Assembly: GCF_015910445.1 (NCBI RefSeq)
Contig: NZ_CP048882.1
Coordinates: 5,577,501-5,641,500 of the forward strand
Source: Streptomyces bathyalis
GTDB lineage: Bacteria; Actinomycetota; Actinomycetes; Streptomycetales; Streptomycetaceae
DNA: 64,000 nucleotides
Direction: 5' to 3'
In this document: positions 17,295 through 26,067 of the stretch, one piece after another
Position numbering within the stretch: the stretch's first letter is position 1
How the letters are laid out: every line of letters starts with the position of its first letter
Translations under genes and position numbers: made by a program
The notes under the pieces: generated by a model
The model's database searches: none
What the model was told of the DNA's origin: nothing
Seen by the model: only the letters and a program-made list of their open reading frames with translations

Positions 17295-17732
17295 ATGGCC
17301 GCGGTCGATCTGAGCACGCACCCGGGGCATCTCGCCCGCCGGCTCCAGCAGGCCCATTCCCTGCTGTGGGGGGCGATGGTCTCGGAGGAGACCACGTCGC
17401 CGCAGTTCGCCGTGCTCAACGCGCTGGAGGAGAAGCCGGGCATGGACCAGCGCACCCTCAGCGAGCACGTCCACCTCGACCGTTCCACCATCGCCGACCT
17501 CGTGGCACGCCTCGCCGGGAGGGAACTGGTCGAGCGGGTGCGCGATCCGGACGACGGGCGCCGCAACGTGCTCAAGCTGACGGAGGAGGGCCGCAGGCTG
17601 CACCGGAAGCTGGTCACGCGGACCGCGCGGATGAACCGGGTCTTCCTGGCGCCCTTGAACGGTGAGGAGCAGGAGACCCTGCTGCGGCTCATCGCCAGGG
17701 TGGCCGGGGCCGCGGAGGAGCTGCGCGGCTGA
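17295..17732 (+). CDS. pcaV: MarR-family repressor of the pca operon (PcaV-like)
   Basis: A 145-residue winged-helix regulator. The recognition helix region is DQRTLSEHVHLDRSTIADLVARL and the wing is VRDPDDGRRNVLKLT, followed by the dimerisation helices through RVAGAAEELRG. It closely resembles the PcaV repressor described in Streptomyces coelicolor, which binds protocatechuate, and it sits divergent from pcaH exactly as expected. The ATG at 17295 has a GGGAG site; the open frame upstream would read through the operator region. Assignment as PcaV rests on recognition plus context. Confidence 0.88.
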   Translation: MAAVDLSTHPGHLARRLQQAHSLLWGAMVSEETTSPQFAVLNALEEKPGMDQRTLSEHVHLDRSTIADLVARLAGRELVERVRDPDDGRRNVLKLTEEGRRLHRKLVTRTARMNRVFLAPLNGEEQETLLRLIARVAGAAEELRG

Positions 17733-17737
17733 GCGCT

Positions 17738-17768
17738 GCCGCCCGCCGGGGCCGCCCGCCGGGGCCGG
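17738..17768. repeat. 13-base tandem duplication between pcaV and nirD
   Basis: GCCGCCCGCCGGG occurs twice in tandem (17738-17750, 17751-17763) and starts a third time. It lies in the convergent gap between pcaV and nirD and probably reflects slippage. Confidence 0.6.
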
Positions 17769-17802
17769 CCGCGATGACCGGGCCCCGGGCCGGGTGAGGG
17801 GT

Positions 17803-18279
17803 TCAGCGGGTGCGGGAGCGGAAGACCGGGACGCTCACCGTCCCGTCGTCCAGGCAGCGTCCCGTCCGCAGGTCGAAGCGCTGCTTCAGCAGCGGCGAGG
17901 CCACGAAGGGGGTGCTGCCCGAGTGGCCGGTCTCCGGGGCCTCCGTCGCGGCCGGGTCGCCGGGCGCCGAGCCCAGCAGTCCGCGCGAGAGAACGTAGGC
18001 GCCGGTGAACGGGTCCCGGTTGCCGATGACGTACGTACGGCCCGCACGGTCGACGAAGACCGCGGCCTGGGAGCCGTCGCGCAGGAGGGCGGCCACGCCC
18101 CGCCCGGGGGTGAGGTCGTCCAGGCCGCAGACCGTGAACCACCCCTGATCGTCACGCACTTCGACGCGGGGACCGTCGAACTCAGCCGCCGTGACGGAGC
18201 CTTGCGCGGACGCGGCGTTCGCCCCGTGGGCCTCCCTCGTCGTCGCCGTCATCGGACCGGTCGTCGCTGTGATGGTCAC
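17803..18279 (-). CDS. nirD: Nitrite reductase small subunit
   Basis: Rieske-like small subunit of the NAD(P)H-dependent assimilatory nitrite reductase, 158 residues. The domain core is WFTVCGLDDLTPGRGVAALL, TYVIGNRDPFTGAYVLSRGLLG, and FVASPLLKQRFDLRTGRCLDD. As usual for NirD, the Cys/His ligands of true Rieske proteins are missing. The first 35 residues are low-complexity. The GTG start overlaps the nirB stop (GTGA), so it is the last gene of a three-gene operon. Confidence 0.9.
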   Translation of the reverse strand: MTITATTGPMTATTREAHGANAASAQGSVTAAEFDGPRVEVRDDQGWFTVCGLDDLTPGRGVAALLRDGSQAAVFVDRAGRTYVIGNRDPFTGAYVLSRGLLGSAPGDPAATEAPETGHSGSTPFVASPLLKQRFDLRTGRCLDDGTVSVPVFRSRTR

Positions 18280-20915
18280 CGGGTGGCCGTCCCTTCGAGT
18301 TCGGGTGTGCGCTCCGCCGCGTTGCGCACGGGGATGTCGGGGCCGGACAGGAGAGTCAAGTCCGGCTTCATCTGCTCGCGTTCGGCGACGAATCGCACCG
18401 TCGGATCGGGTACGCCGGGAGCGTTGACGAACGAGACGAAGCGGGAGAGCTTCTCCGGATCGGCCAGGGTCGCGGACCACTCGTCGCGGTAGTGCGCCAC
18501 GTGGTCGGCCATCAGCGCCTCCAGCTCCTCGCAGAGCCCCAGCGAGTCGTGCACGACCACGTCCCTGACGTGCCCGAGCCCGCCCTCGATCCGCTCCAGC
18601 CACGCGGAGGTGCGCTCAAGCCGGTCCGCGGTGCGGATGTAGAACATCAGGAACCGGTCGGTCAGGCGCACCAGTTCGGCATCGCTCAGATCCTGCGCCA
18701 GCAGATCCGCGTGGCGTGGTGTCGCGCCGCCGTTGCCGCCGACGTAGAGGTTCCATCCGGACGAGGTGGCGATGACGCCGAAGTCCTTGCTCATCGCCTC
18801 GGCGCACTCACGCGCGCACCCCGAGACCGCCGACTTCAGTTTGTGCGGGGAGCGCAGACCCCGGTAGCGCAGTTCGAGGTCGATGGCCATGCGCACGCTG
18901 TCCTGCACGCCGTAGCGGCACCAGGTGCTGCCCACACAGGACTTGACGGTGCGCAGCGCCTTTCCGTACGCGTGGCCGGACTCGAAGCCCGCCTCCACCA
19001 ACCGCGTCCAGATCGCGGGGAGTTCGTCGACCCGCGCGCCGAACATGTCGATGCGCTGCCCACCGGTGATCTTGGTGTAGAGGCCGAAGTCCCGTGCCAC
19101 CTCGCCGATGACGATCAGCTTCTCGGGCGTGATCTCCCCGCCGGGGACGCGTGGGACGACCGAATACGAGCCGTTGCGCTGGAGGTTGGCGAGGAAGTGG
19201 TCGTTGGTGTCCTGCAACGCCGCCTGCTCGCCGTCGAGTACGTGGCCCTCGGCGCCGATGGACGGTGCAAGCGAGGCGATGATCGAGGCCACGGCGGGCT
19301 TGCACACCTCGCAGCCCTCGCCCTGCCGGGCCTGCTCACGTCCGTGCGAGTCGAGAAGCCCCGCGAACGACGTCACCCGAAGAGTGCGCACGATCTCGTA
19401 CAACTCGCTGCGCGTGTAGGCGAAGCAGCCGCACAGGCCCTTGTCGACGGTGACGCCGTTCGCCTCCAGCTCGGCGTCCACGATCTGCCCGAGCACCTTG
19501 ACGCAACTGCCGCAGCCCGTCCCGGCCTTGGTGCACTTCTTGACCGATGGTACGTCCGTGCAGCCGTGTTCCGAGACGGCCGCGCGGACTGTTCCTTTGT
19601 CGATGTTGTGACAGTTGCAGACGACGGCGTCGTCGGGCAGTGCGGCGGGACCGAGGGCAGTGGTTGAGCTGTCGCCTGCGCCCGCCGGGAGCACCAGTGA
19701 CTCCGGCGGCACGGGCGGCACCGAACCGGTGAGAGCCCGCAGCGTGCCGTACGACTCGGCGTCGCCCACGAGAACGCCGCCGAGCAGCGTGCCCTCGGGG
19801 GAGACGACCAGCTTCTTGTAGACGCCCGCGCGGGAGTCGGAGTAGACGACGTCGAGGCTGTCCTCCGCGGTGCCGTGCGCGTCGCCGAAGGAGGCGACGT
19901 CGACACCGAGGAGCTTGAGCTTGGTGGAGGTGTCCGCGCCGGTGAAGGCGCGGGACTCCTCCGGTGCGGGCGGCGCCAGGCGGGCCGTGACGGCGTCGGC
20001 AGCGGTCTCCGCCATCTCGTAGCCGGGCGCGACCAGGCCGTACACCGTCCCGTCGGCGGCCATGGCGCACTCGCCGATCGCGTACACATCCGGGTGGTCC
20101 GTGCGGCACCGGTCGTCGACGACGATGCCGCCGCGCTCGCCCACGGCGAGCCCGGCGTCGCGTCCGAGCTGGTCGCGTGGGCGTATGCCGGCCGCAAAGA
20201 TCACCATGTCGGCGGGGATATGCGAGCCGTCCGAGAGCGCCATGCCCGTCACCGCTCCGGCCGCGTCCGCCTCGATCCGCTCGCCCGCCACACCCGTGCG
20301 GACGTCCAGCTCCATGCCCTCCAGGGTGCGGCGCAGCGCCGATCCGCCGCCCGCGTCCACCTGGAGCGCCATCAGCCGGTCGCTCAACTCGACGATGTGC
20401 GTGCGCAGTCCGAGCCCGCGCAGCGCGCCTGCCGCCTCCAGGCCGAGCAGCCCGCCGCCGACGACCACTCCGGCGCGTGCCGCGCTCTTCGCGTACGTCT
20501 CGATGGCGAGGAGATCGTCAAGGGTGCGGTAGACGAAGCACCCCGTGCTGTCCCTACCGGGGACGGGCGGCACGAACGGGGAGGACCCGGTGGCCAGGAC
20601 GAGCGCGTCGTAGTTGATCGTCCGCCCGGAGCGGGACGTGACCGTCCGCCGGTCGACGTCGATGCCCGTCGCCGGGTCCTCCAGATGCAGTTCGATGCCG
20701 TGCGAGGTGATGAAGTCCTGCTCGGCGAGGGCGAGTTCGTCGGGGGCCGTGCCGGAGAAGTACGAGGTGAGCCGCACGCGGTCGTACGCGGGACGCGACT
20801 CCTCGCACAGCACGACCACCCTCGCTGTCGCGGTGGTGCCGCGGGCGGCCAGAGCCTCCAGGAAGCGCTGGCCGACCATTCCGTGACCGATCAGCACGAT
20901 CGTCGGCGTTGTCAT
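18276..20915 (-). CDS. nirB: Assimilatory nitrite reductase, large subunit
   Basis: Reduces nitrite to ammonium with NAD(P)H through FAD, Fe-S centres and siroheme. The 879-residue protein has the full domain order: FAD/NAD domain (MTTPTIVLIGHGMVGQRF; VVVGGGLLGLEAA), the BFD-like [2Fe-2S] domain with CNCHNIDKG and CTKAGTGCGSC, a second such Cys cluster (CEVCKPAVAS), then the nitrite/sulfite reductase ferredoxin-like domain and siroheme site. Siroheme/[4Fe-4S] cysteines are in CVGSTWC and SGCARECAEA. The ATG at 20915 overlaps the stop of the preceding flavoprotein gene (ATGA). The operon is preceded by a GlnR-type box. Confidence 0.95.
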   Translation of the reverse strand: MTTPTIVLIGHGMVGQRFLEALAARGTTATARVVVLCEESRPAYDRVRLTSYFSGTAPDELALAEQDFITSHGIELHLEDPATGIDVDRRTVTSRSGRTINYDALVLATGSSPFVPPVPGRDSTGCFVYRTLDDLLAIETYAKSAARAGVVVGGGLLGLEAAGALRGLGLRTHIVELSDRLMALQVDAGGGSALRRTLEGMELDVRTGVAGERIEADAAGAVTGMALSDGSHIPADMVIFAAGIRPRDQLGRDAGLAVGERGGIVVDDRCRTDHPDVYAIGECAMAADGTVYGLVAPGYEMAETAADAVTARLAPPAPEESRAFTGADTSTKLKLLGVDVASFGDAHGTAEDSLDVVYSDSRAGVYKKLVVSPEGTLLGGVLVGDAESYGTLRALTGSVPPVPPESLVLPAGAGDSSTTALGPAALPDDAVVCNCHNIDKGTVRAAVSEHGCTDVPSVKKCTKAGTGCGSCVKVLGQIVDAELEANGVTVDKGLCGCFAYTRSELYEIVRTLRVTSFAGLLDSHGREQARQGEGCEVCKPAVASIIASLAPSIGAEGHVLDGEQAALQDTNDHFLANLQRNGSYSVVPRVPGGEITPEKLIVIGEVARDFGLYTKITGGQRIDMFGARVDELPAIWTRLVEAGFESGHAYGKALRTVKSCVGSTWCRYGVQDSVRMAIDLELRYRGLRSPHKLKSAVSGCARECAEAMSKDFGVIATSSGWNLYVGGNGGATPRHADLLAQDLSDAELVRLTDRFLMFYIRTADRLERTSAWLERIEGGLGHVRDVVVHDSLGLCEELEALMADHVAHYRDEWSATLADPEKLSRFVSFVNAPGVPDPTVRFVAEREQMKPDLTLLSGPDIPVRNAAERTPELEGTATR

Positions 20916-22237
20916 CGAAGGGTCTCTCCGTCTCGGGTGAGCAGGTGGAGCAGCGGTTCGGACGCCAGCGGTTCGTCGCTCTCCCAGGTGCGGGCGAGGG
21001 CGCCGACCGTCGTGAGGTCGCCGAGGAGGATGCCGCCGGCGAGCCGGCCGTCGCGCACGACGACCTTGCGGTAGGTGCCGCGGGTGGCGTCGGCGAGGTG
21101 GACGACGTCGTCGTCCGCCCGCGGCAGCGGGTCGCCGAAGGCGGCGAGGTCCAGGGGGTGGGGCGGGGCCTGCGTCCGTGTCCGCGCGGGCGCCGCGGGG
21201 CTGCCGGCGAGTGTGAGGCGGGTGAGGGCGCGCGTGCCGCGGTAGTGCGGGGCGCCCGAACCCCTGGTCAGGACGCGGGCGAGGGCGTCGGCCTGTTCCT
21301 GTGCGGGGCCGGCGAGACCGTAGAGGACGCCGTCGTGTTCCGCGCAGTCGCCGATCGCGTACACGTGCGGGTCGTCGGTGCGCAGCTCGTCGTCGACGAC
21401 GACGCCGCGCGACACGGTCAGGCCCGCGGCCTCGGCGAGCCCGGTCCGGGGGCGGACGCCGCAGGCGACGACGACGAGACCGGCGTCGAGGGTGCAGCCG
21501 TCGGCGAGTTCGACGGCGCGGACCGCCCGGCCCGCTCCGTCGCCACCGGCGCCACGAACCGCCTCGCCGGGAGGGTGCGGCCGGGTGAGCAGTCCGCGTA
21601 CCCGGCACTCGGTGTGCACCTCGACGCCCAGTTCCTCCAGGTGCCGCCGCAGCAACGCGGCAGATCCCGCGTCGAGTTGGCGCTCCATGAGACGTTCGCC
21701 CTGGTGGGCGAGGACGACCTGGGTCCCGCGGCGGGCAAGTGCGCGCGCCGCTGAGACGCCGAGCAGCCCGCCCCCGATCACCACGGCGTGCACGTCCGCC
21801 CGTGCCTCCCTGCGGAGGGCGAGGCAGTCGTCCATCGTCCGGAAGGCCCGTACCCCGTCCGGGAGTTCACCGCCGCCGGGGGTGAACAGGCCGCGCAGCG
21901 GCGGCAGTACGGGGTTCGCGCCGGTGGCCAGCACGAGCTTGTCGTAGGGGACGGCGCCGCCGTCGTCGCACATCACGCGCCGGTCGGCACGGTCGATGCG
22001 GACAGCTCGCACTCCCGGCAGCCGGCGGGCAGGACCCGCGGGCAGCGTGATGACCTCCGGCGGGTACTGGCCGGCGAGGACGTCCGCCAGCAGCACCCTG
22101 TTGTACGGGGCGTGTGATTCCTCGCCGATGACCGTGACGTCCACGGGCGCGCCGACGGCCCCGAGCTGCTGGGCGAGCCTGGCGCCGGCCATGCCGCCGC
22201 CGATCACCACCACGCGTTCACGCTCTCGCAAGGTCAT
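20912..22237 (-). CDS. FAD-dependent oxidoreductase, NirB N-terminal-like, first gene of the nitrite reductase operon
   Basis: A 441-residue flavoprotein with two Rossmann motifs (VVVIGGGMAGARLAQQLG at the start; VVIGGGLLGVSAARALARRG near 150) and YAIGDCAEHDGVLYGL near the FAD end. It is homologous to the N-terminal half of NirB and lacks its Fe-S and siroheme domains. Genes of this type travel with nitrate/nitrite reductases and are thought to pass electrons to NasA or NirB. Gene order here (flavoprotein, nirB, nirD with 4-base overlaps) supports that. An insertion of Gly/Arg/Ala-rich sequence (about 225-245) and another of Pro/Arg-rich sequence (about 355) are likely loops. The start is only 23 bases from the GlnR box, suggesting a leaderless message. 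Confidence 0.87.
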   Translation of the reverse strand: MTLRERERVVVIGGGMAGARLAQQLGAVGAPVDVTVIGEESHAPYNRVLLADVLAGQYPPEVITLPAGPARRLPGVRAVRIDRADRRVMCDDGGAVPYDKLVLATGANPVLPPLRGLFTPGGGELPDGVRAFRTMDDCLALRREARADVHAVVIGGGLLGVSAARALARRGTQVVLAHQGERLMERQLDAGSAALLRRHLEELGVEVHTECRVRGLLTRPHPPGEAVRGAGGDGAGRAVRAVELADGCTLDAGLVVVACGVRPRTGLAEAAGLTVSRGVVVDDELRTDDPHVYAIGDCAEHDGVLYGLAGPAQEQADALARVLTRGSGAPHYRGTRALTRLTLAGSPAAPARTRTQAPPHPLDLAAFGDPLPRADDDVVHLADATRGTYRKVVVRDGRLAGGILLGDLTTVGALARTWESDEPLASEPLLHLLTRDGETLR

Positions 22238-22259
22238 GGCATGAGCGTGGGTCCTGCCT

Positions 22260-22297
22260 GTTTCCCGGCCGCATCGCGGTTGTTTCCCCGGAGGAAC
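22260..22297 (-). promoter_or_regulatory. GlnR box of the nirB operon
   Basis: Read on the minus strand the site is GTTCC-n6-GAAAC-n6-GATGC-n6-GAAAC, matching the actinomycete GlnR pattern gTnAc-n6-GaAAc repeated twice with a 22-base period. Its centre is 41.5 bases upstream of the ATG at 22237, the expected activator position if transcription begins at the start codon. Confidence 0.75.
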
Positions 22298-22389
22298 GGT
22301 GCCCTCAGCGGACGGCCCGGCGGGGTGTGAGCGGCGAGGTCCTCGTCCTGCCGGGGCCGATTGTCGGTGGCGGACGGCATGCTGTGGAC

Positions 22390-23124
22390 ATGTACCGGGA
22401 GCGGCGGTCGCTGGTGGACGGTGCCGTGGTGTGGACGCACGGCACCATGCCCGACGGGGAGGGGCGCGTGCTGCCCGACGGGTGCATGGATCTGCTGCTG
22501 TGGGACGGTGCGCTGGTCGTCGCGGGACCCGACACGCGGGCGCATCTCTTCACGCGGGCGGCCGGGTCCCGTATGACGGGCCTCCGTCTCCCGCCCGGCA
22601 CCGGCCCGCTCGTCTTCGGCGTACCGGCCCACGAGCTGCGCGACCGGCGTGTGCCGCTCGGCGAGCTGTGGCCGTCAGCGGCGGTGCGGGTCCTGGAGGA
22701 GCGGATCGCGGAGGCCCCGGCTGCGGGGCGGGCCCTTGAGAGCATCGCGGCCGAGCGGCTCGCCGGGCGGGAGCCGCTCCCCAGCGGCGAGGTGGCCGAA
22801 CTGCTCGCGCGTGGCAGGGGAGTGGCATCGGTGGCCCGGGCCCTTGGCCTGAGCGAGCGGCAGTTGCACCGGCGTTGCCTGGACGCGTTCGGCTACGGGC
22901 CCAAGACCCTCGCGCGGGTGCTGCGCATGCAGGGCGCGCTGCGCCTCGCGGCCCGGGGCATGCCGCCCGCCCAGGTGGCCGCCGTCGCCGGGTACGCCGA
23001 CCAGGCCCATCTCTCGCGCGAGGTCAGGGCTCTGGCCGGGGCGACCCTGCGCGAGCTGTCGCCTCAGGGGAGCGGGGCGAACAGGTCGACCCCGTTGCCG
23101 TCGGGGTCGGCCACGACGGCGTAG
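22390..23124 (+). CDS. AraC-family transcriptional regulator
   Basis: A 244-residue regulator with an N-terminal sensing domain (MYRERRSLVDGAVVWTHG, LPDGCMDLLLWDG) and a C-terminal AraC DNA-binding domain: first helix-turn-helix GVASVARALGLSERQLHRRC, second PPAQVAAVAGYADQAHLSREV. I start at the ATG at 22390 because the sensing domain begins there; a GTG at 22327 would add 21 residues. Its last 20 residues overlap the end of the convergent VOC gene, a common pairing of AraC and VOC genes in Streptomyces. Target unknown. Confidence 0.82.
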   Translation: MYRERRSLVDGAVVWTHGTMPDGEGRVLPDGCMDLLLWDGALVVAGPDTRAHLFTRAAGSRMTGLRLPPGTGPLVFGVPAHELRDRRVPLGELWPSAAVRVLEERIAEAPAAGRALESIAAERLAGREPLPSGEVAELLARGRGVASVARALGLSERQLHRRCLDAFGYGPKTLARVLRMQGALRLAARGMPPAQVAAVAGYADQAHLSREVRALAGATLRELSPQGSGANRSTPLPSGSATTA

Positions 23125-23459
23125 CGCTGACCCCAGAAGGCGTCCCAGGGTTCCTTGTGGCTCTCGTATCCGGCATCGGTCAGCTCCGCGTGGAGCCGGT
23201 CCACTTCGGCGGGGGAGTCGCACACGAACGCCAGGCCGATGCGGCCGCTGCCCTTGGGGCCGGGGTCCCAGCCCGGGTCGAAGGAGCGGATGGTCTCCTC
23301 CGTGTCCCAGGCGATCCGCAGCCCGCCGGGCAGCGCGGCCTCGACGTGCGGTTCGCCGTCGGCAGAGGCGGGGATGTCGAGGCCGAGTCGGCGGTAGAAG
23401 GCGAGGGTGGCCGCCATGTCGGCGGCGACGAGCCCGATGAGATCGAATCGTGGTGTCAT
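23064..23459 (-). CDS. VOC-family (glyoxalase/bleomycin-resistance fold) protein
   Basis: A 131-residue single-module protein of the vicinal oxygen chelate superfamily: FDLIGLVAADMAATLAFYRRLGLDIP at the first beta-alpha unit and GQRYAVVADPDGNGVDLFAPL at the end. The substrate cannot be told. Convergent, 61-base overlap with the AraC gene. Confidence 0.8.
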   Translation of the reverse strand: MTPRFDLIGLVAADMAATLAFYRRLGLDIPASADGEPHVEAALPGGLRIAWDTEETIRSFDPGWDPGPKGSGRIGLAFVCDSPAEVDRLHAELTDAGYESHKEPWDAFWGQRYAVVADPDGNGVDLFAPLP

Positions 23460-23691
23460 GCGCCGCACGTTAGGCGGGGGACCGACCGGAGGTCTTGAAC
23501 GAATCGGACGTGCCGCGTGGGCGACGGGACGGCGCAGGGGCAGACGGCAGTCGGCAGGCACCCCATGGCTTCGCCCCACCTGGATGGGTTCCATGGCCGG
23601 TTTGTATCCGGCTCTGCAACGTCGCAGGTGGGCCTTCCCTGGCGCTCTCCGCTCGCCAGGACCCGCCGGGACGGACCCGGCCGGGTCCGTC

Positions 23692-24516
23692 CTATCGGAC
23701 CTGGAGGAACTCTCGAGCACCACGCAGTCGTGTGCGTATGCGCCGCTGGGTGGCGCCGCTGTCGAGGCGGGCGTCGAGGGCTCCGAGCATGAGGGTGTCG
23801 GCCCGGCGCCCCGCGCGCAGCCGGGTCGCGTCCAGCCCGTCGCGTCGGGCGACAAGAGCACCGAGTTCGTGACGGCTGAGCGCGTCCGTTCCGCCGAGAT
23901 GGAATGTCCCGGCCTGGTCGGACACCGCCAGTTCCCGCAGGGCGGAGGCCAGATCTTCGACATGCACGGGGCACCTCACGTCGTCGGTGAACAGGACGCC
24001 GTCGCGCGTGCCGGCGGCCAAGCCGTGGACCATGTGCTCTTGCACGGACCCGCCGTCCCCGATGATCAATGAGGTGCGTGCGACCGCGGCCGTCGGCGCC
24101 AGAAGCCGCACAGCTGTCTCGGCGGCGGCCTTTGCCGCGCCGTGCGGCGTGACCGGGTCGGGCAGGCAGGTCTCGTCGTAGTGAATCCGGGAGCCGGAGA
24201 ACACGGCATCGCCGGAGACGTGGACCAGGCGGCAACCGCGTTTCGCCGCAGCCATCGCCACGCGGATCGAGCCAACGGCGGTGACCGCCCAACTGCTCTT
24301 TCCGCTCGTGGTGTTGATGACCGCGCTGGGGGCCACCGCCGCCAGCACCTCGTCGATGTGCCCGGGCGCTCGGAGGTCGAGCCGGTACCAGGAGACTCCG
24401 GGCGAGCTGCCCGGACGGGAACAGTACGTCGCGGCCGTCTTCCATCCCGCGGCCGTCGCCTGGCGCACAACTTCCGTCCCCAGGAACCCGCTACCGCCGA
24501 TGATCAGGACCTTCAC
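23692..24516 (-). CDS. NAD(P)-binding epimerase/RmlD-like protein
   Basis: A 274-residue extended-SDR-type protein: GGSGFLGTEVVRQATAAGW is the cofactor motif, followed by LDLRAPGHIDEVLAAV as in dTDP-4-dehydrorhamnose reductases. VHVSGDAVFSG aligns with the catalytic Ser/Thr strand. The Tyr-x3-Lys pair, however, reads HGAAK (TPHGAAKAAAE), with His in place of Tyr, so ordinary SDR catalysis is doubtful. The GTG at 24516 begins the cofactor-binding strand directly. It stands alone. It may be an NAD(P)-binding regulator-like or divergent enzyme. Confidence 0.75.
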   Translation of the reverse strand: MKVLIIGGSGFLGTEVVRQATAAGWKTAATYCSRPGSSPGVSWYRLDLRAPGHIDEVLAAVAPSAVINTTSGKSSWAVTAVGSIRVAMAAAKRGCRLVHVSGDAVFSGSRIHYDETCLPDPVTPHGAAKAAAETAVRLLAPTAAVARTSLIIGDGGSVQEHMVHGLAAGTRDGVLFTDDVRCPVHVEDLASALRELAVSDQAGTFHLGGTDALSRHELGALVARRDGLDATRLRAGRRADTLMLGALDARLDSGATQRRIRTRLRGAREFLQVR

Positions 24517-24603
24517 AGCGTCCCACGGTAGACAGCCCAGGCCGCTCCGCGTGCCGGAACCAGAGCGGTCGGCCGGGGCGTCGACGCGCCCCGCGAGCGC
24601 AAG

Positions 24604-24649
24604 AGCGGAGCTCCGGTCCCGACTCGCTCGGGACCGGAGCTCTTCCGCT
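24604..24649 (-). terminator. Terminator downstream of the second VOC gene
   Basis: AGCTCCGGTCCC (24609-24620) pairs perfectly with GGGACCGGAGCT (24630-24641), and outer bases AGCGG/CCGCT extend the stem. It separates the VOC gene from the epimerase-like gene on the same strand. Confidence 0.75.
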
Positions 24650-24719
24650 GAGTGGGCGGCACTCCGGCGGGGCAGGCCCGTGTGTTTGCCGGGCCGACCG
24701 CCGGGTGACGGCGGCCCGT

Positions 24720-25133
24720 TCAGGCCTGCTGCTGCTCGATCGCCGCCGGGTCCATCCACACGACCTCCCAGTGGTGGTCGTCGAGGTCGTAGAAGCTGCG
24801 CCCGTACATGAATCCATGGTCCTGCGGGTCGCCCGCTGGGCTGCCGCCCGCGGCCAGGGCCTTGTCGCACAGATCGTCGACCTGCGCTCTGCTCTCGGCA
24901 CTCAGCGCGATCATCGCTTCGGTGCTGGTCCGGGAGTCGGCGATGTCCTTCTTCGTGAACGACTTGAAGAAGGGCTCCGTGAGCAGCATGGCGAAGATGT
25001 CCTCGCTGATCACAAGGCAGGCGGCGTTCTCGTCGGAGAACTGGGCGTTGAAGCCGTAGCCGAGCTGGGAGAAGAAGTCCCTGGACTTGGCGAGGTCCTT
25101 CACGGGGAGATTGACGAAGATCTTCGTGGACAT
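24720..25133 (-). CDS. VOC-family protein, lactoylglutathione-lyase-like
   Basis: A 137-residue VOC protein: KIFVNLPVKDLAKSRDFFSQLG at the start, ending DHHWEVVWMDPAAI. This subgroup (often annotated as glyoxalase/extradiol-like) keeps few metal ligands, and no substrate can be assigned. The ATG at 25133 is the first Met before the conserved strand. Single-gene unit, with a terminator behind it. Confidence 0.82.
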   Translation of the reverse strand: MSTKIFVNLPVKDLAKSRDFFSQLGYGFNAQFSDENAACLVISEDIFAMLLTEPFFKSFTKKDIADSRTSTEAMIALSAESRAQVDDLCDKALAAGGSPAGDPQDHGFMYGRSFYDLDDHHWEVVWMDPAAIEQQQA

Positions 25134-25260
25134 GAGCCGCCACCTTCCGCTGGTTTCCGTGCGCTGCCCGGGTTTCTGCCGGGTTGCGGGGCTTTCCCCG
25201 CTGTTGTGTGGACCATAGCGGTGGCGGCAACTCATCGGTGCCGGCGGAGTTTTCCGCGCG

Positions 25261-26022
25261 CTACTTCTGCCGGGGCGGCGGGGAGGGGCGCAGCAGCAGC
25301 GTCACGAAGCCGAGCGTCCCCCGGTAGCCGCGCAGCCAGCCCTCGCGGTGTTCGGCCGCGGCTTCCAGCGCGTGGGCACTGTCCGGGTGCCCGGGGTGGT
25401 CCAGGGCCCAGGCGGAGAGCGAACCCGTCCACGCCCATTCGTAGTCGTCCCACTCGCCGGGTGTGCTCACGTGCGCGTGGACGGGGGTCCAGCCGGCCGC
25501 CGTGACGCGGTCCACGGTTGTGGCGAGATCGTCGAAGTCGCCGGGCGAGGCGTCGAGTCCGGCCAGGGCGGCGGGGGAGGGCTCGCGCTCCCAGAAGCCC
25601 TCACCGATCAGGACGCGGCCGCCTTCCGCGAGCAGCTCGCCGGCCGCGGCCAGAGCAGGCATGAGACCGCCGAAGGCGTGCGTGGAGCCGACGACGGACA
25701 CCAGATCGAAGGCGTGGGGCGAGGTGAACCGCGCCGCGTCCTGCTCGTGCAGCGTCAGCCGCCCGTCCAGTCCCGCGGCGCCGGCGGTTTCATGTGCCCT
25801 GGCCAGCGCCGTCGGTGAGACGTCGACACCCTCGCCGCGTGCCTGCGGGCGGGCCCTCAACGCCCGTACGAGCCAAGCAGCTTCGCCGCAGCCGAGGTCG
25901 AGCATCCGCTCGTCGCCGCGCGGCAGCGCCCGGACGAGGAGCCGGTCCACGGACGTGTCGTGGAGCGGTGCGGCGATGGGATGGTCCCGGTGGGCGAGGC
26001 TGCTGATCACTTGACGGTCCAT
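25261..26022 (-). CDS. Class I SAM-dependent methyltransferase
   Basis: A 253-residue Rossmann-fold methyltransferase. Motif I is MLDLGCGEAAWLV, motif II region VDVSPTALARAHE, and the segment DLVSVVGSTHAFGG with GGRVLIGEGFWER covers motifs IV-VI. GEGFWE and the later EWDDYEWAW are typical of a Streptomyces group of small-molecule methyltransferases. Substrate unknown; no biosynthetic genes lie nearby. Confidence 0.82.
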   Translation of the reverse strand: MDRQVISSLAHRDHPIAAPLHDTSVDRLLVRALPRGDERMLDLGCGEAAWLVRALRARPQARGEGVDVSPTALARAHETAGAAGLDGRLTLHEQDAARFTSPHAFDLVSVVGSTHAFGGLMPALAAAGELLAEGGRVLIGEGFWEREPSPAALAGLDASPGDFDDLATTVDRVTAAGWTPVHAHVSTPGEWDDYEWAWTGSLSAWALDHPGHPDSAHALEAAAEHREGWLRGYRGTLGFVTLLLRPSPPPRQK

Positions 26023-26067
26023 GGCGGGCAGTGTGCCGTCCCGCCCGTCCGGCGTCGTGCGAATTTC

